Source: Rosa chinensis (lineage: Eukaryota > Streptophyta > Magnoliopsida > Rosales > Rosaceae). Taken from it: DNA of 64,000 nucleotides. Positions 23,850-35,040 of this stretch are shown here, piece after piece; the stretch's first letter is position 1; each line of letters starts with the position of its first letter. The translations under genes and the position numbers were made by a program. The stretch spans positions 55,402,397 through 55,466,396 of the forward strand of contig NC_037088.1 of the NCBI RefSeq assembly GCF_002994745.2, in the 5' to 3' direction. Under the pieces are notes generated by a model, which ran no database searches, was not told the origin of the DNA, and was given only the letters and a program-made list of their open reading frames with translations.

Positions 23850-24338
23850 TGTAAAAACCATATACATGCTCACAACATATGCATACAAGCTTTGACAACA
23901 ATCACAAAAGAACTAAAGCTTACCTTCAGCAATCATAGGCATGGATTCCATCTCTGCAGCTGCAAACACGATCACTGAATATGGTCTTCTGTTACTTACC
24001 AACTTGCTTCTTAATGGACAAAACTTATGCAATAGGTCGTCAGTGGTAACAAGGACCAATTCATCTTATTTATATAGGTGACTTAACCCTCAAGAAGCTT
24101 CCCATTAAAGCATTACTTATCGAATTAGGTTTCCTAGTTAAATTCTTAATGTAACACTTCATTGTAGTCTTTCTTGCAAACCAAGTAATGGATTACTATC
24201 CTTAATGAATTGATACATTGCATCATTAAGTTACAAGTATTGATTTACAGTTTGTATTCATGTTAAACTAGGTTTGACATTTAGCTAATCATCAATTACT
24301 TTATGATGATATGTGTTAAGTCCATATTTGATCTAACA
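23850..24338 (-). repeat. 5' LTR of the minus-strand Copia element
   Basis: It is 489 bp with TG...CA ends, paired with 17445-17933. The initiator-Met primer-binding site adjoins its left edge on the plus map. Confidence 0.95.
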
Positions 24339-27300
24339 TGACATCGAGCCTTGCGTTTGGATAACGCAATTTATAAAAGAAAATTACTAGTGCCGAGTTT
24401 TAAATGCACTCCTCAGTAAGCTCACTAAAGCAGAAAGCTATCAGTACTGTACAGTCTAAAAGTGTGGTCAGTTGTGAGCCTTTTGATCACTCGTCATGGT
24501 TTGCAAAACAAGGCTCCATGTTTTTCATTTTCCCAAATCCCTTGTCCCAGGAAATTATAACAGATAAACAGCATCCTATATATGGTAACAAAAAAAACTA
24601 CTAGAGGGGGAGGAAGAAATGGGACTTGAACAGTCTGCTTTTCAAGTATTCAAATCTTGTAGCCATCAGGGGTGGGAAAGCTATCTCTGCTATACATCAG
24701 ACTAAGGACAGAGGATTACAAGAAAGAGTGAAAGCCAGGCATCTTGCAGAAAGACAGAATAGAGAACCCTGGCACAGAGCAAATCGTTGATAACCAGATG
24801 AATAAACAGTCTGAAGGTACTTCCTTCCAAAGCCGGTTTAGCTAGTTTGGATGTCCCATGGTCATTAGCATGTGTCTCACAGAATCTTAACCAGCCCTGT
24901 ATCTGTCTTTCCTTCAGCATGTTTCCCGAGTCTTTTTTCTAATAATTTCATCCTCAATCATAAAACCAAAACAGCATTTCAAGCAAAATTCGCTGGCCTG
25001 TGCTTCATTCACACTTTTAGGTCCTCAAGAAAATGACCAGCCCGGAGAAAAAGCCAAATCGTAGATACCATGAGTAAAGTTGATAAACATGGACTTCATG
25101 AGAATGACCACAGCTGCAGCCGCAGCCCTAGATCCATCCGCAGGGTTAACAGCACTGTCGTCTAGTTTAAGAGTTTTCCGACTCTTTCAAGATCAAGGGT
25201 TGGACAAGTTGATAGTTTATTTATGACAGGAATTATTGCAATTTTCAGTATGATCTAGCTTAACAAGAATTTCTGATAATGGAAGGAATAAGGAAGCCGA
25301 CTTGATCACTGATCTCACTTGGTCATTGGCACATGTTAAGATCAAAAGGAGAAAACTGACTGACGGTACAGTTTATGATGCATGCCTTCTCCATACATAA
25401 AATCTTCGGCCTTGGTAACTTTTCTTACTAGAAGTTATCCTTTTACCCTTAGTTCTGGTTCTGGTATACCATGTACACAGTGTTCGTTGGTTGGCTATGT
25501 TGAAATGTAGGCTACTGAATATTCATGGTAGTTTTCTGTGACTAGCTAAACTTTGGTGATTGCCTACCTCCAAGTTGTTTTTGAAAAGCTCAGTAGGCGC
25601 CCCCAAGCAGTAAAAAGAGCATTCATAAACAAGAGAACTACAAAGCGAGTAAATTTTGATAACAGGCAGATACGCAGAGACTTTCGTACACATAACACAT
25701 ACCTGGAATACATTATCCCAAGCTACACTTTTTTGAAAACGACAGTCGTCAAATCTCTTGTTCTTTCGTGTTCTAAACCCTCTGAAGGCCGTAGTATTTC
25801 TTACTCATGCCCAAGTAGGTTAAGGCATTGCATGTAATTCGAGAATTCTTTGTCTGAAGCAGCTCCTCAGGTTCCAACACTCATGAAAATTCGCACACAA
25901 TGTGCACTTACGCAGTGAATAACTATATAGAAAGATCCTTAATATGAACAAAGATGTTACACCACATAAAGAGCACCTGGACTTAAGAAGAAGGCGCTGT
26001 CCCAAGCCAAACTCTTTCGGATACTTAACTTCGTATAGGTTTATGTATTCTTGGTATCCTCTGGATTCCCAGCGACAGACAGCTAAACTCATCCAGCTTC
26101 TTTATGTTCTGTCATCTGAATTGGGTTGACGCACTATTTTGCTTTAGCAACACTAGAATGCTTGAACATATGTATCGAGGAAAGATCCTGTAAACACATT
26201 GGTTAAATGCTTCACAGAACAAACCCACTTAGCATCTATCTTTTACTGAATTCATAATTACAATCCTGCATGCAACATTTGCAGATTAATTTAACACCAA
26301 CAGATTCAATTTCTAGCATGAACATCTGAGTAAATGAAACAGATATACCAATATCTGTTCTGCAAGCCCTGCTCTTTGATAAATCAATTTCTGAAATTAC
26401 TTGTGGTAAGTTCTAAACTGACTCGTCAAATTGCTCACTGCGCCTGAAGTTCATTTTACTCCCCTAGAAGGGTGTTCGGGGGTTGCCTTGATAATACCAT
26501 GAACACTTCAAAACATTCACTGCTTGTCGACTCCAGTTGGTAATGGTTGCTCTTTCCAGAAATTTAATTGATCCAGTTGATAAAGAATATCAAGCTTCCA
26601 GGTGAAGAAGGAAAGTATATTCAGCTGTCCTAGGCAATGAGTCTGCCTAATACCCTTCACTAATAGGCATCACCGTTATACGACTGATCGTTTCCCGTTT
26701 GTTTGATGAATTAATGATTCCAATATGAAGCAAGTAAACATATCATTTCAGAGGGACTGACTCAACGTAATTACACAAAATCGTGGCATAATTACATGCG
26801 TCAGCCACAGTCCCTGAACACCAGACTTTTCGCATTTCATAATGGTAATATGGCATCCCCAAACCCAAAAAGTAGAGGCAGTCGGGCTCAAAACCAGAAA
26901 GAGGAGATCTTGCAGCTTTGCTCCACATTTGGAATCAACAGTTTTATGGGATACGAGTCACGACATATAGAAATGGATGAATTTCATCCATGATTTTCAT
27001 TTTCCGAAATCCCTAGTCCCAGGAAATTATGACATGTAAACAGCATCCTATGGTAACATAAAATCTACTACTGGGGAGGAAGAAATGGAACTTGAACAGC
27101 CTGCTTATCAAGGACTCAAATCTTGTTGCCATCAAGGGTGAGAAAGCTATCTCTGCTATACATCGGACTATGGACATACGATTGCAGAACAGAGAGCAAA
27201 ACAGGCATCTTGGCGAAAAACAGAACAGAAACCATGGCACAAGATCAAATCCGACGATAACCAGATGAATAAACAGTCTGGTACCTTCCTCAGAAGCCAC

Positions 27301-27916
27301 TTCAGTTTGGATATCCTATGGGCATTAGCATGTGTCTCACGGCCTCTTTACCAGCCCTGTATCTGTCTTTTCTTCGGCATCCGCTCTCCTAACTATAAAA
27401 TATGAAAAAGAACTCTATGATTAACAAAACTGATATCGAACAAAAGTCAACAGAGCATAAGGTGTGAAATAGAAGAATTATATCAAATAACTGCCAACAA
27501 TCAAGGCAGCAGTGTCAGGAAAAATATCAGCTCATAATTCTACAAACCACATAAAGCAATAAAACCTCATTCTCATACATATAGCAAATGTGAAATCAAA
27601 CAATAGATTACTTGATAGGAAAAACAGAATTGATGAACAAATGCAAAATGCAATGGCAAAAACATTCTAGGGTTTGAATCTTAAAGAATCCCAGGTGATG
27701 TTGGTGTACGAAGCCTTTGTTAATTTTTTTTGTTCCCAACCCCTTTAATGGTTCACTTAATTCCTCTATGTTTTTGGGATTCTTTTAAAACCTTTTGAGT
27801 AATACCAACTCAAATCTCTCTATGAAATCAACAACACAAGTGGACATTTATAGCAAAGAACAGTTCAGCGCTGAGATAAAAATGTGGTCCAGGTGTATGA
27901 CAAATACCTCCAAGCA
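24339..27916. repeat. Partial segmental duplication 3' of the PWWP gene
   Basis: The block 24,510-24,960 is repeated as a diverged copy at 26,990-27,380, including the shared string CCAGATGAATAAACAGTCTG. The unit spacing is about 2.45 kb. A second pair, 16,965-17,105 and 26,030-26,160, lies across the Copia element. It is consistent with one ancestral duplication later split by the Copia insertion. No long frame is present. The position downstream of the minus-strand PWWP gene would suit duplicated 3' UTR or downstream exons, but that is only inference. Confidence 0.6.
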
Positions 27917-30900
27917 TCAAACCAGATTAACTTCGAATGTTGAGAGGTCTAGTTGCATCTCGTCATGGGTTGAAAGATCAAGCTGCATGTGGTCATGGGT
28001 GGAAAGGTCAAGCTGCATCTGGTCATGGGTGGAAAGATCAAGCTGCATCTGGTCATGGGTGGAGAGATCAAGATGCATCTCATGATCATGGGAGGGAAAA
28101 ACAAGTTGCACCTCCTGATCCTGGGCTGCAGCACTGGTAGATGCACCAAACGTAATAGATGGCGTGTAGTTGAGCTGAGAGGGAGTATAGTTGAGCTGGT
28201 AATTTACAGTAATCTGTCCAAAGATGTTGAATTTCCCAGCACTATTGCAAGCAACTTCTGCATCAGAACATCTCTTAAAAACAACTCTAGCACGGCTGCT
28301 CTCCCTATCAACTTCTGTTTCATATTCCTTCAGAGGTCCAAAGCGCTTGAACATTTTATTCAGGTTTGTTTCTGAAGGAATAGAGCTCACCTCAGAGAAG
28401 CTCATTACAAGTTCTGCTGGTGCATTCTCATCCACATAGCCAACAGGTTTCTCCGGAGGCAAATCTTGACTCCCTTGAGAAAACTTCTTCCTGGTGTATG
28501 GCCTGCGACCCACTTGAGGGGGCTTTTCTGGTTGCCCAAGGACGACAGGTTGATACTTCGTTTTTCTTTTCCGTGATGCTTGCTCTTCTCCACCATTTTG
28601 GATTACCATGTCTGTCCAATAAGTGTCATTCATATCATCAAATTCAAAAGTCTCAGGTAACCCATGCACAGAATTTGACTTCCTCTTTTTACCACCAACT
28701 TTGTTTACAACTGAAAGCACCACCCCAGATTTCTGGCCAACAACCACAGAATTCCTGAAATCAGAGAAGAAATTGACAATAGTACTCAAGGAATTGTATT
28801 CCTTCAGAGGTTCTTCTGCTGCTGACCGAAGTTGTGACAGCAATTCATCTAGAGATGAGTACTTCGTTGTATTATTCACTCCTCTGAGAGTATCATCGGA
28901 ACTCTGGAAGGGAACATCAGATCCCTGCACAGCAGGTCTGTCAGTGCTGCTCTTCACTATAGTAGACCCTGACAGTTGGCTTGCAGCTCTCTGGATACAT
29001 TCACCAATCTTAAACGATGGTTTTGGTGAAGGTGTTGTATTTGAAACTGTTGAATGGGAAGCAGCTTTCCTCCCATCTTGTGTGGCTAAATCAGCAGCCA
29101 GATACTCGGCACCCTTCCGTCTCTTGCCAGATAATGGCGAAGCCTTCACATCCAACCAATCATTACCATCTGGAGAACCTGTTTCGCCACCCATTAATTC
29201 TGACAGGCTTCTCTCTTTCATTTTAGCATACACTCCTTCTCTTAGATTATGTTTACGTTTATGAGAAGAGCTAGACTTGAGTTCCTCAATCTCCGGGCCA
29301 GTCTTCTTATCATCCTTCCCAATATAAGTCGCATGCTCAGTAATTTCACCTGGACATGTTTTGTCCCCAGAGAGCGAATTATCTGTTTTACTTTCCAACA
29401 AATCTCCACAAAACTGGAATTCAGGCAAACTACAATAACCCTTTAAACGGAAAAATGCCAGCAAATGAGCCTTGGCAATGACAAGTTCTAATTTGTCACT
29501 GCCACCAGATGGGAACCGTGCTAAAGCTTTTACATATTTAAGTAGTTTATTAGATTCAAATGAACTTGCACCTGCAGATTCATCTACTCCTTCCACTCTA
29601 CTCGATTCATGGCATATCCCAGCATTTTCAATAATCTGGAATCTGATCTTTTCATAAACATCTTTTGGTATGCATGAGCATGATAGACCCAATTCTACAC
29701 GTCTTGAAACTTCTTCCAGAACACAATTGACAGCTTTGTGGAATGTTTCTGAATTGCACTGCTTCTCTGCCTGGGAGAAATAAGATCGGAAAGGCTTTAA
29801 ACTAGATACTTCATTCCATGCAAATGTTCGGTCCCCAAAATAGGCCACCAAAAAACAGTCCTTCTTATGATGTTTCATTGCCTTCTCAGATGCAGCCATA
29901 AAATCAAATATCTGTCCAGGCCACCATGGATGGCTCTTCACTTTACCCCAAACTAAATCTGAGACAGAAAATGTACCTTCATTTTTTTGTGGCAGCTCAT
30001 ATCTAAGTTGAGGCACTATTTCAGAGCTTTCAGGCTGCGTAGCTTCTTGAATAACAATTTTCTCTTCACTGGGTTTTGGTTGTTCCCTATGACTAGCATC
30101 TCTGTCCACTTCCATGTCTAGGCTTTCTCCATATAAACCATCCATATCAGCTTCAGTTACCTCAACCTCATCTACAACATTGGTCTTGGACTGAGCAAGA
30201 TCAGTGGTCACATTATTGTTTAAACTCTCTTCAAACTTCAACTTTTGATCCTTCCCAACAGAGTTCATGCATGATTTCTCAATTTTTGAGTTCTGATCAT
30301 TTCCTGAAACCAACTCACCATGTTCAGCATCATTAACTTGGCTGTCCACTTCCATTTCTTGCCCTCCATTTAATTCAACCTGGGCCATATCATGGACCAT
30401 GTTCTTGTCTACAATCTCTTCGTGTTTCAAGTGCTGATGACTTTCAAAATTCAAAACACCCTCTCGATCTATGCGTCCAGGATGTAGTTTTGCTGGTAGA
30501 GATGAAGTATTTGATCCAACCTGAGCAATATCATGAAACATGTTCTCTACACTCTCTTCTAATCTCAAATGATCTTTTTCAGAATTCAAGAGATCCTCTC
30601 CATTAGCTGGCAGGGACGAAGCAGCTGTATGTGCAGGTAGATTGATGTGAGTATGGATGTTTCCACCTAGCGACTCAATCTTAACCTGCTGTTTTCCTAC
30701 TGAATTACTTTCATCAATTTTACCAATCTCTACACCTGCGACTTCGGAAGTCATAGTATCTCCTTTGTCCGTGCCTGAAACATCACCAGCAGCAGCAGAC
30801 ACTTGCCTTTGTCCATTCAAGGGTTTGGGACTCGAACCTTCGTCACTGACAACTGGAGCTTTTTCCACAACTCGGGTCCAAACACAAGAATTCTCCACTG

Positions 30901-31558
30901 TTTCCGAAGAACTTGCAGCTACAGTGCCAATTCCAGGATTCCTTACTTCATCATCTGCAACACTAACTTTCTGTACCTTCAAATCAGCCCCACCATCAAC
31001 TACCTTCTTCTCTTGTTTCACACCATCCGTAATCCCACGCCCAAAAACTTCCTCCAGAAGTCCTCCAATTTGTTTCCTTTCTTTTTCAGCTTTCTCAACA
31101 TCAACTACCTGTGTTTCTCCACCAGCCGAACCAGCAACAGCAGCTGCCCCTGCTCCCTTCAAACTCTCCTCCCTAACCACCACCCCAACCTCCTCCACTG
31201 CAACCACTCCCCTTCTTTCTTCCACCGACTCTACCTTCCCACCCGAACCCGCTTCACCACCATCTCCACCCACAGAGCCCGCATTCCTTCCTGAACCCAT
31301 ATCAACCTCAACCGACTCCTCACGACCCACCTCTTTATCCTCCTCATCCCCTCCCCCACTAGTACAAACTCCACCCACATACACATTAGACCCGAAAACC
31401 TCCACCATTAGATCATCCCCATTACAAGGCGCACCTTCCTCACTAACCTGACCCTGACTCCCAACAGCCCCAGCTACAATTTCACGAGCAACACCCCTGT
31501 CTTTGCTTTCGTCCATCGAAACACTATCTGGGTATATTTCAAAACCATCAAAGAACAC
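27917..31558 (-). CDS. PWWP-domain chromatin protein (PDP-like)
   Basis: One uninterrupted exon encodes 1213 residues. A long acidic N-terminal half precedes a PWWP domain at about residues 533-600 (VWGKVKSHPWWPGQIFDF, then CFLVAYFGDRTFAW). An RRM-like fold follows at about 1046-1125 (VMSFSEVSSIPSETNLNKMF, then ARVVFKR). The arrangement is that of plant PWWP proteins of the PDP group, which bind methylated histone H3 tails and act with PRC2-type complexes in the nucleus; the role here is by family. The C-terminus carries a 10-residue tandem repeat. The first Met is at 31558; a second Met at 31516 (MDESKDRG) is an equally plausible start. A 5' UTR intron is likely (donor at 31734, acceptor near 31575). 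Confidence 0.9.
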   Translation of the reverse strand: MFFDGFEIYPDSVSMDESKDRGVAREIVAGAVGSQGQVSEEGAPCNGDDLMVEVFGSNVYVGGVCTSGGGDEEDKEVGREESVEVDMGSGRNAGSVGGDGGEAGSGGKVESVEERRGVVAVEEVGVVVREESLKGAGAAAVAGSAGGETQVVDVEKAEKERKQIGGLLEEVFGRGITDGVKQEKKVVDGGADLKVQKVSVADDEVRNPGIGTVAASSSETVENSCVWTRVVEKAPVVSDEGSSPKPLNGQRQVSAAAGDVSGTDKGDTMTSEVAGVEIGKIDESNSVGKQQVKIESLGGNIHTHINLPAHTAASSLPANGEDLLNSEKDHLRLEESVENMFHDIAQVGSNTSSLPAKLHPGRIDREGVLNFESHQHLKHEEIVDKNMVHDMAQVELNGGQEMEVDSQVNDAEHGELVSGNDQNSKIEKSCMNSVGKDQKLKFEESLNNNVTTDLAQSKTNVVDEVEVTEADMDGLYGESLDMEVDRDASHREQPKPSEEKIVIQEATQPESSEIVPQLRYELPQKNEGTFSVSDLVWGKVKSHPWWPGQIFDFMAASEKAMKHHKKDCFLVAYFGDRTFAWNEVSSLKPFRSYFSQAEKQCNSETFHKAVNCVLEEVSRRVELGLSCSCIPKDVYEKIRFQIIENAGICHESSRVEGVDESAGASSFESNKLLKYVKALARFPSGGSDKLELVIAKAHLLAFFRLKGYCSLPEFQFCGDLLESKTDNSLSGDKTCPGEITEHATYIGKDDKKTGPEIEELKSSSSHKRKHNLREGVYAKMKERSLSELMGGETGSPDGNDWLDVKASPLSGKRRKGAEYLAADLATQDGRKAASHSTVSNTTPSPKPSFKIGECIQRAASQLSGSTIVKSSTDRPAVQGSDVPFQSSDDTLRGVNNTTKYSSLDELLSQLRSAAEEPLKEYNSLSTIVNFFSDFRNSVVVGQKSGVVLSVVNKVGGKKRKSNSVHGLPETFEFDDMNDTYWTDMVIQNGGEEQASRKRKTKYQPVVLGQPEKPPQVGRRPYTRKKFSQGSQDLPPEKPVGYVDENAPAELVMSFSEVSSIPSETNLNKMFKRFGPLKEYETEVDRESSRARVVFKRCSDAEVACNSAGKFNIFGQITVNYQLNYTPSQLNYTPSITFGASTSAAAQDQEVQLVFPSHDHEMHLDLSTHDQMQLDLSTHDQMQLDLSTHDHMQLDLSTHDEMQLDLSTFEVNLV
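27945..28095 (-). repeat. 30-bp coding minisatellite at the PWWP C-terminus
   Basis: Five tandem copies of a 30-bp unit encode the decapeptide MQLDLSTHDQ with small variations (H, E or Q at the last position). They lie between the RRM-like domain and the final TFEVNLV. The unit length is a multiple of three, so copy changes keep the frame. Confidence 0.95.
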
Positions 31559-31819
31559 TTCTTTTTACTCACTACTAACAAAAAATCGAAAATTCTCATA
31601 AACCCTAATCACCAAAAACTGAGCAAATCGAAGTACGCAATCAACAAAATTACCAAACAGGGCAGAGCATATGATTCATGAAATGAACAAAAATTGAAAT
31701 AACGGAGACTTGGGGAGAGTGATTATGTGTGTACCTCTACGATCTTGTCCAGAATTTTAGAGCTTTTTCGAGGTTTGGGGGTTTAGATAGAGAAAGAGAG
31801 TAAAACTTGAAAAGGGGAG

Positions 31820-31869
<50 letters not shown>

Positions 31870-31880
31870 AGGTGTTTCCG
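31559..31880 (-). promoter_or_regulatory. 5' UTR and promoter side of the PWWP gene with GA tract
   Basis: Upstream of the first Met, a probable 5' UTR intron runs from a GAG-GTACAC donor at 31734 to an acceptor at about 31575-31572. A (GA)n run lies at 31823-31866 on the plus strand, so CT on the gene strand. CT tracts near plant transcription starts are common. No TATA box was identified. Confidence 0.5.
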
Positions 31881-32169
31881 TGTACTTGTTTTGGAGATCT
31901 AAAAAAATCAAACGGATCACAGCAAATGCACTTTCTTCCATTTAGTGATTGGTCAGCTGAGTTTTTCTTTGGATTTATGGAAGGTAGTATACGGAGTTTT
32001 GTGCTTTTGGTTTTACTACGTGTCGTGGTTTTATTTGACGTTTGGGAGCTTTGGGTTCAAGACTTCAAGCTCTGTTATTTTTTAAGGTCAATTGGTGTAG
32101 CATTTTTTCTCAGCCAATCCCCTTGGTTAAAATCTGATTACAGTGATTACGGAGAGGAGGTAATATTAA

Positions 32170-32486
32170 AATATCGATATTTTAACCACCGTGGGCTGCC
32201 TCAGTTGGTATTGGAGTGCTTGCAATTGAGCCTCAATCCAAGTTCGCTCCCCGCTACAGCGTGCTTGTGGTTGAGTCTCAATCTAAGCTCGCTTCCCGCT
32301 GCTAGCAGTTGTGCCCTGGGTCACACAATTTTTAAATCTCCTGCGGGAAATCCATACCTAAGGTATGTGGAGACAGGTAAGTGTCTTACGTCAGTCATTC
32401 GGGGTCGAAGTTGTAGGTCTATCCTTGTGCAGAAGTGTGGGATAGCATTCCTAACTCCAAATTCTTTTTGTACCAAATAAAAAGTT
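32170..32486 (+). mobile_element. tRNA-derived SINE-like sequence
   Basis: An A-box-like segment (GCCTCAGTTGGTATTGGAG) is followed about 35 bases later by a B-box-like CAAGTTCGCTCCCC. The same spacing and neighbouring bases occur in the SINE at 63456-63703. The right end (CTTTTTGTACCAAATAAAAAG) also resembles that copy. A second partial B-box-like block near 32270 suggests an internal duplication. No TSD was found. Confidence 0.55.
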
Positions 32487-32491
32487 ATTAA

Positions 32492-32727
32492 TGTTCAAGT
32501 AAATCCAGAATATGTGTCTGGCCCAAACTCTAGGTTACTTGTCCTAGTTGTAATAAGGTTTTGAATTAGAAATATTCTCGGAGATATTCATAGATATTAG
32601 ATTAATTGTGCGATTATCTTTCCTTGTACAACTCTGATTCTATGTATTGTAATTCTCTATATAAAGATGCCCCTATTATCAATTAAAGCATGACTTAATT
32701 CTCTCCCAATTCAGTTTTCCTTAAACA
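32492..32727 (+). repeat. 5' LTR of the truncated Copia element
   Basis: It starts TGTTCAAG and ends TTAAACA, followed at once by CGTTATCAGCAC, a primer-binding region common in this type of plant Copia element. A TATATAAAG string sits at about 32,660. No partner LTR is present in the window. Confidence 0.7.
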
Positions 32728-33594
32728 CGTTATCAGCACAAAACTCTAATCCTGAAACCTTAAACTCGTAACCTTCAAACCCTAACCACCACCACCGCAT
32801 ATATTGAAGCCCTCAATCCCAGGATTCTAGAATTGGTGGCGGAACCACCGGAACCGGCTTGAAAACCACCGAACCGACCACCGGAAGTATCGAACCAGCC
32901 TTCCAAGAAGAAAAAAAAGGATCCATGTGCCGGTTCACCACCTTCCAGACCTCCAATTGCTAACAAATTTTGCCACCAGCAGCGTCTCGATCCTAGAATT
33001 CAGGAACCGGAAGCAAAACTCTAAAAATTGGTCTAGAAGTTGCTGAACCGGCTGCAGCAAAACAGGCAGAAAAAAAAAATTGGAAGGAGAAGCCCAGAAA
33101 AAGTCAAAGCCCACTAACGCACTTACCCACCGACACGTCAGCACTACCACGTCAGCAATCGACAAGTCAGCACACAGGGCTCTGCCACATTTGCACCGGC
33201 GCCATGTCATCACCAGCGACTTTTCCGATCAAATTTTTCGGCGACCTATTTCAAGGTATTTTTTACTAAAAGTTCCCGTTTTTATTCAATTTCTTTTCTT
33301 TTTCTCAGGGACTTGCAAACTCCCTTCTTCTACCCCCCTTTCTTCATCATAGGGGAGACCTAATTAAGTCTAACTATGGGGGTTCATGCTCACTCCAAGC
33401 TTGGAGCTTGTTGAGATATCCAAACTTAGAGTTCATAGAGAATTTATGATCGACCACTTATGTCATTATTTCGATCTAATCCAATACCTTTGGGAATTGA
33501 ATTTCTTGGAAGCGATTACGCTCAGAAATTTTATATGTTTTCATGGTAGCTTTTTTCGCTCCGAAACTAACTATTTTTCTTGTTCTCTTTCAGG

Positions 33595-34038
33595 ATGAGT
33601 AACCTGAACAACTTGGACTTTGCTCCATTGGGAACAACTGACTCTGGATATCACAGGTCAGTTCGTGATGTCCGCCAGCATCTCAAGGCCGATGGAATCC
33701 TGGATAAGAATCTCGAGCCTAGCCAGGATGTGTTAACTGTTGAGCAAGCTCAAACTTTGGAAGCAAATAGAGCAGCCTTAGAGGCAAATAAGGCGAAAGC
33801 CATCATCCTAATGACTCGTCATATGGATGATTCACTCCAAAACGAGTGTATGAATGAAGAATACCCCAGAAGGGCGTGGGTCTCACTCGAAGAAAGATTT
33901 GGCAACGTCCGTGACTCCCTACTTCCTGACCTACAAGTGAGTTGGCATGGCCTCCGCTTCTGTGATTTCAAGTCAATTATTGACTACAACTCGGAAGCAC
34001 TTTGCATTAAATCTTTAATGAAATTTTGTGGTAAATAG
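33595..34038 (+). pseudogene. Copia Gag (N-terminal part)
   Basis: An ATG at 33595 opens 147 codons. It has the Gag features YHRSVRDVRQHLKADGIL and later WVSLEERFG, then a stop at 34038. A zinc knuckle of form CX2CX4HX4C lies downstream at 34512-34553 in another frame. A pyrimidine-AG directly before the ATG looks like a splice acceptor, so the leader may be spliced; that is speculation. Confidence 0.75.
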
Positions 34039-35040
34039 ATCACAGATGCAATGTTGATTGAGAAGACTCTCTCTACCTTCCCCGTCTCTGCATTGATGGT
34101 TGCTAAGAACTATCGAATCGATGTTACTGTAGGACGGATCACAAGGTTTCATGAGCTCATTGGAGCTAGAATGTCGCTAAAAAGCATGACAACATCCTTA
34201 TGAAGAACTATAATTCGAGATCCGTGGAAACAGAGCATATTTCGGAATCCAATTATAGCTGGGCCACTAAAAGAAGGCACCAAGAGCGAAACCCTAATCT
34301 TAGGGATACTTCTAGACGTTCTGGTCCATATAATAGCTCTACTAGGGAAGGTAATCGCCAAAATAAGCGAACACGGAGCCGAAAAGGTTAACGTGGAAAG
34401 AGAGAGGGAGTCAACGCCTCTGGTCATGTTGGTGGCGCCACCAACACTAAGAGCCATCTAAATGACACTTTCACAGTGCCTCAATCAATGGAGTCTGAGC
34501 AAAGAGATGTATGTTCTCGATGTGGAGTATCCGGTCATTGGGCACACATTTGTAGAGCTTGTGAAGAAATTGTCACCGCCTACAAAGCATATTATGAAGC
34601 AAGAGATGCTCACTATGTGGAACAAGAATATCTAGAGTGAAGGGTTGAAGACTACAAATCTGGCTGGGATCAATAGATCGCCAATTCTGTTTAAGTCTTT
34701 ATTTTTCGAAAAGATGTAATAGGCAATTGCCATATACTTTGTAGTAAATGTCATTGGTTTAGTTTTTCTTCACATAGGCTCATCCAAAATGAGTATGATG
34801 TCTAGGAAGGTTTTGAGATAAGTGGTATTTAAGCGAGCTTTGCTCCACCGACATCTCTCTACTCACCTGGTCATATTTATTTTGGAGTTATCGAAAGAAG
34901 TCAAACGACTACCTTTGTTTTTCATTTGGATTAGATTCTCCTAATAGTTAAGAGACAATGATGTACTCCATTGGCTTATGAATAAAATTTCGAGTTCTTT
35001 TCATTATGAATCTGTTTTGGTTCTGAACATATTACTTTAT

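Larger units (their letters stand above)
17445..24338 (-). mobile_element. Full-length but defective Ty1/Copia retrotransposon
   Basis: Two 489-bp direct LTRs (17445-17933 and 23850-24338) with TG...CA ends bound a 6.9-kb element on the minus strand. Flanks are TGGCA (left) and TGACA (right), a 5-bp TSD with one change. The primer-binding site TTGGTATCAGAGC (complement of initiator tRNA-Met) adjoins the right LTR, and a polypurine tract (AAGGGGAAGA) adjoins the left LTR. Order Gag, protease, integrase, RT, RNase H identifies Copia. A hand count gives about 12 substitutions between LTRs, roughly 2.5 percent, so the insertion is fairly young. Frameshifts and stops show it is not autonomous. Confidence 0.95.

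Noticed and set aside
27945..28095. EAR-type repression motif in the PWWP repeat
   Set aside because: The units contain LDLS but not LxLxL or DLNxxP, so the motif is not met.
27937..28375. Gly/Lys-rich open frames on the plus strand
   Set aside because: They are antisense readings of the 30-bp minisatellite and neighbouring PWWP coding sequence.
30657..31451. 264-codon open frame on the plus strand
   Set aside because: It lies antisense to the acidic N-terminal part of the PWWP gene. Its Ser/Pro/Thr-rich composition follows from that codon usage, and it has no own features.
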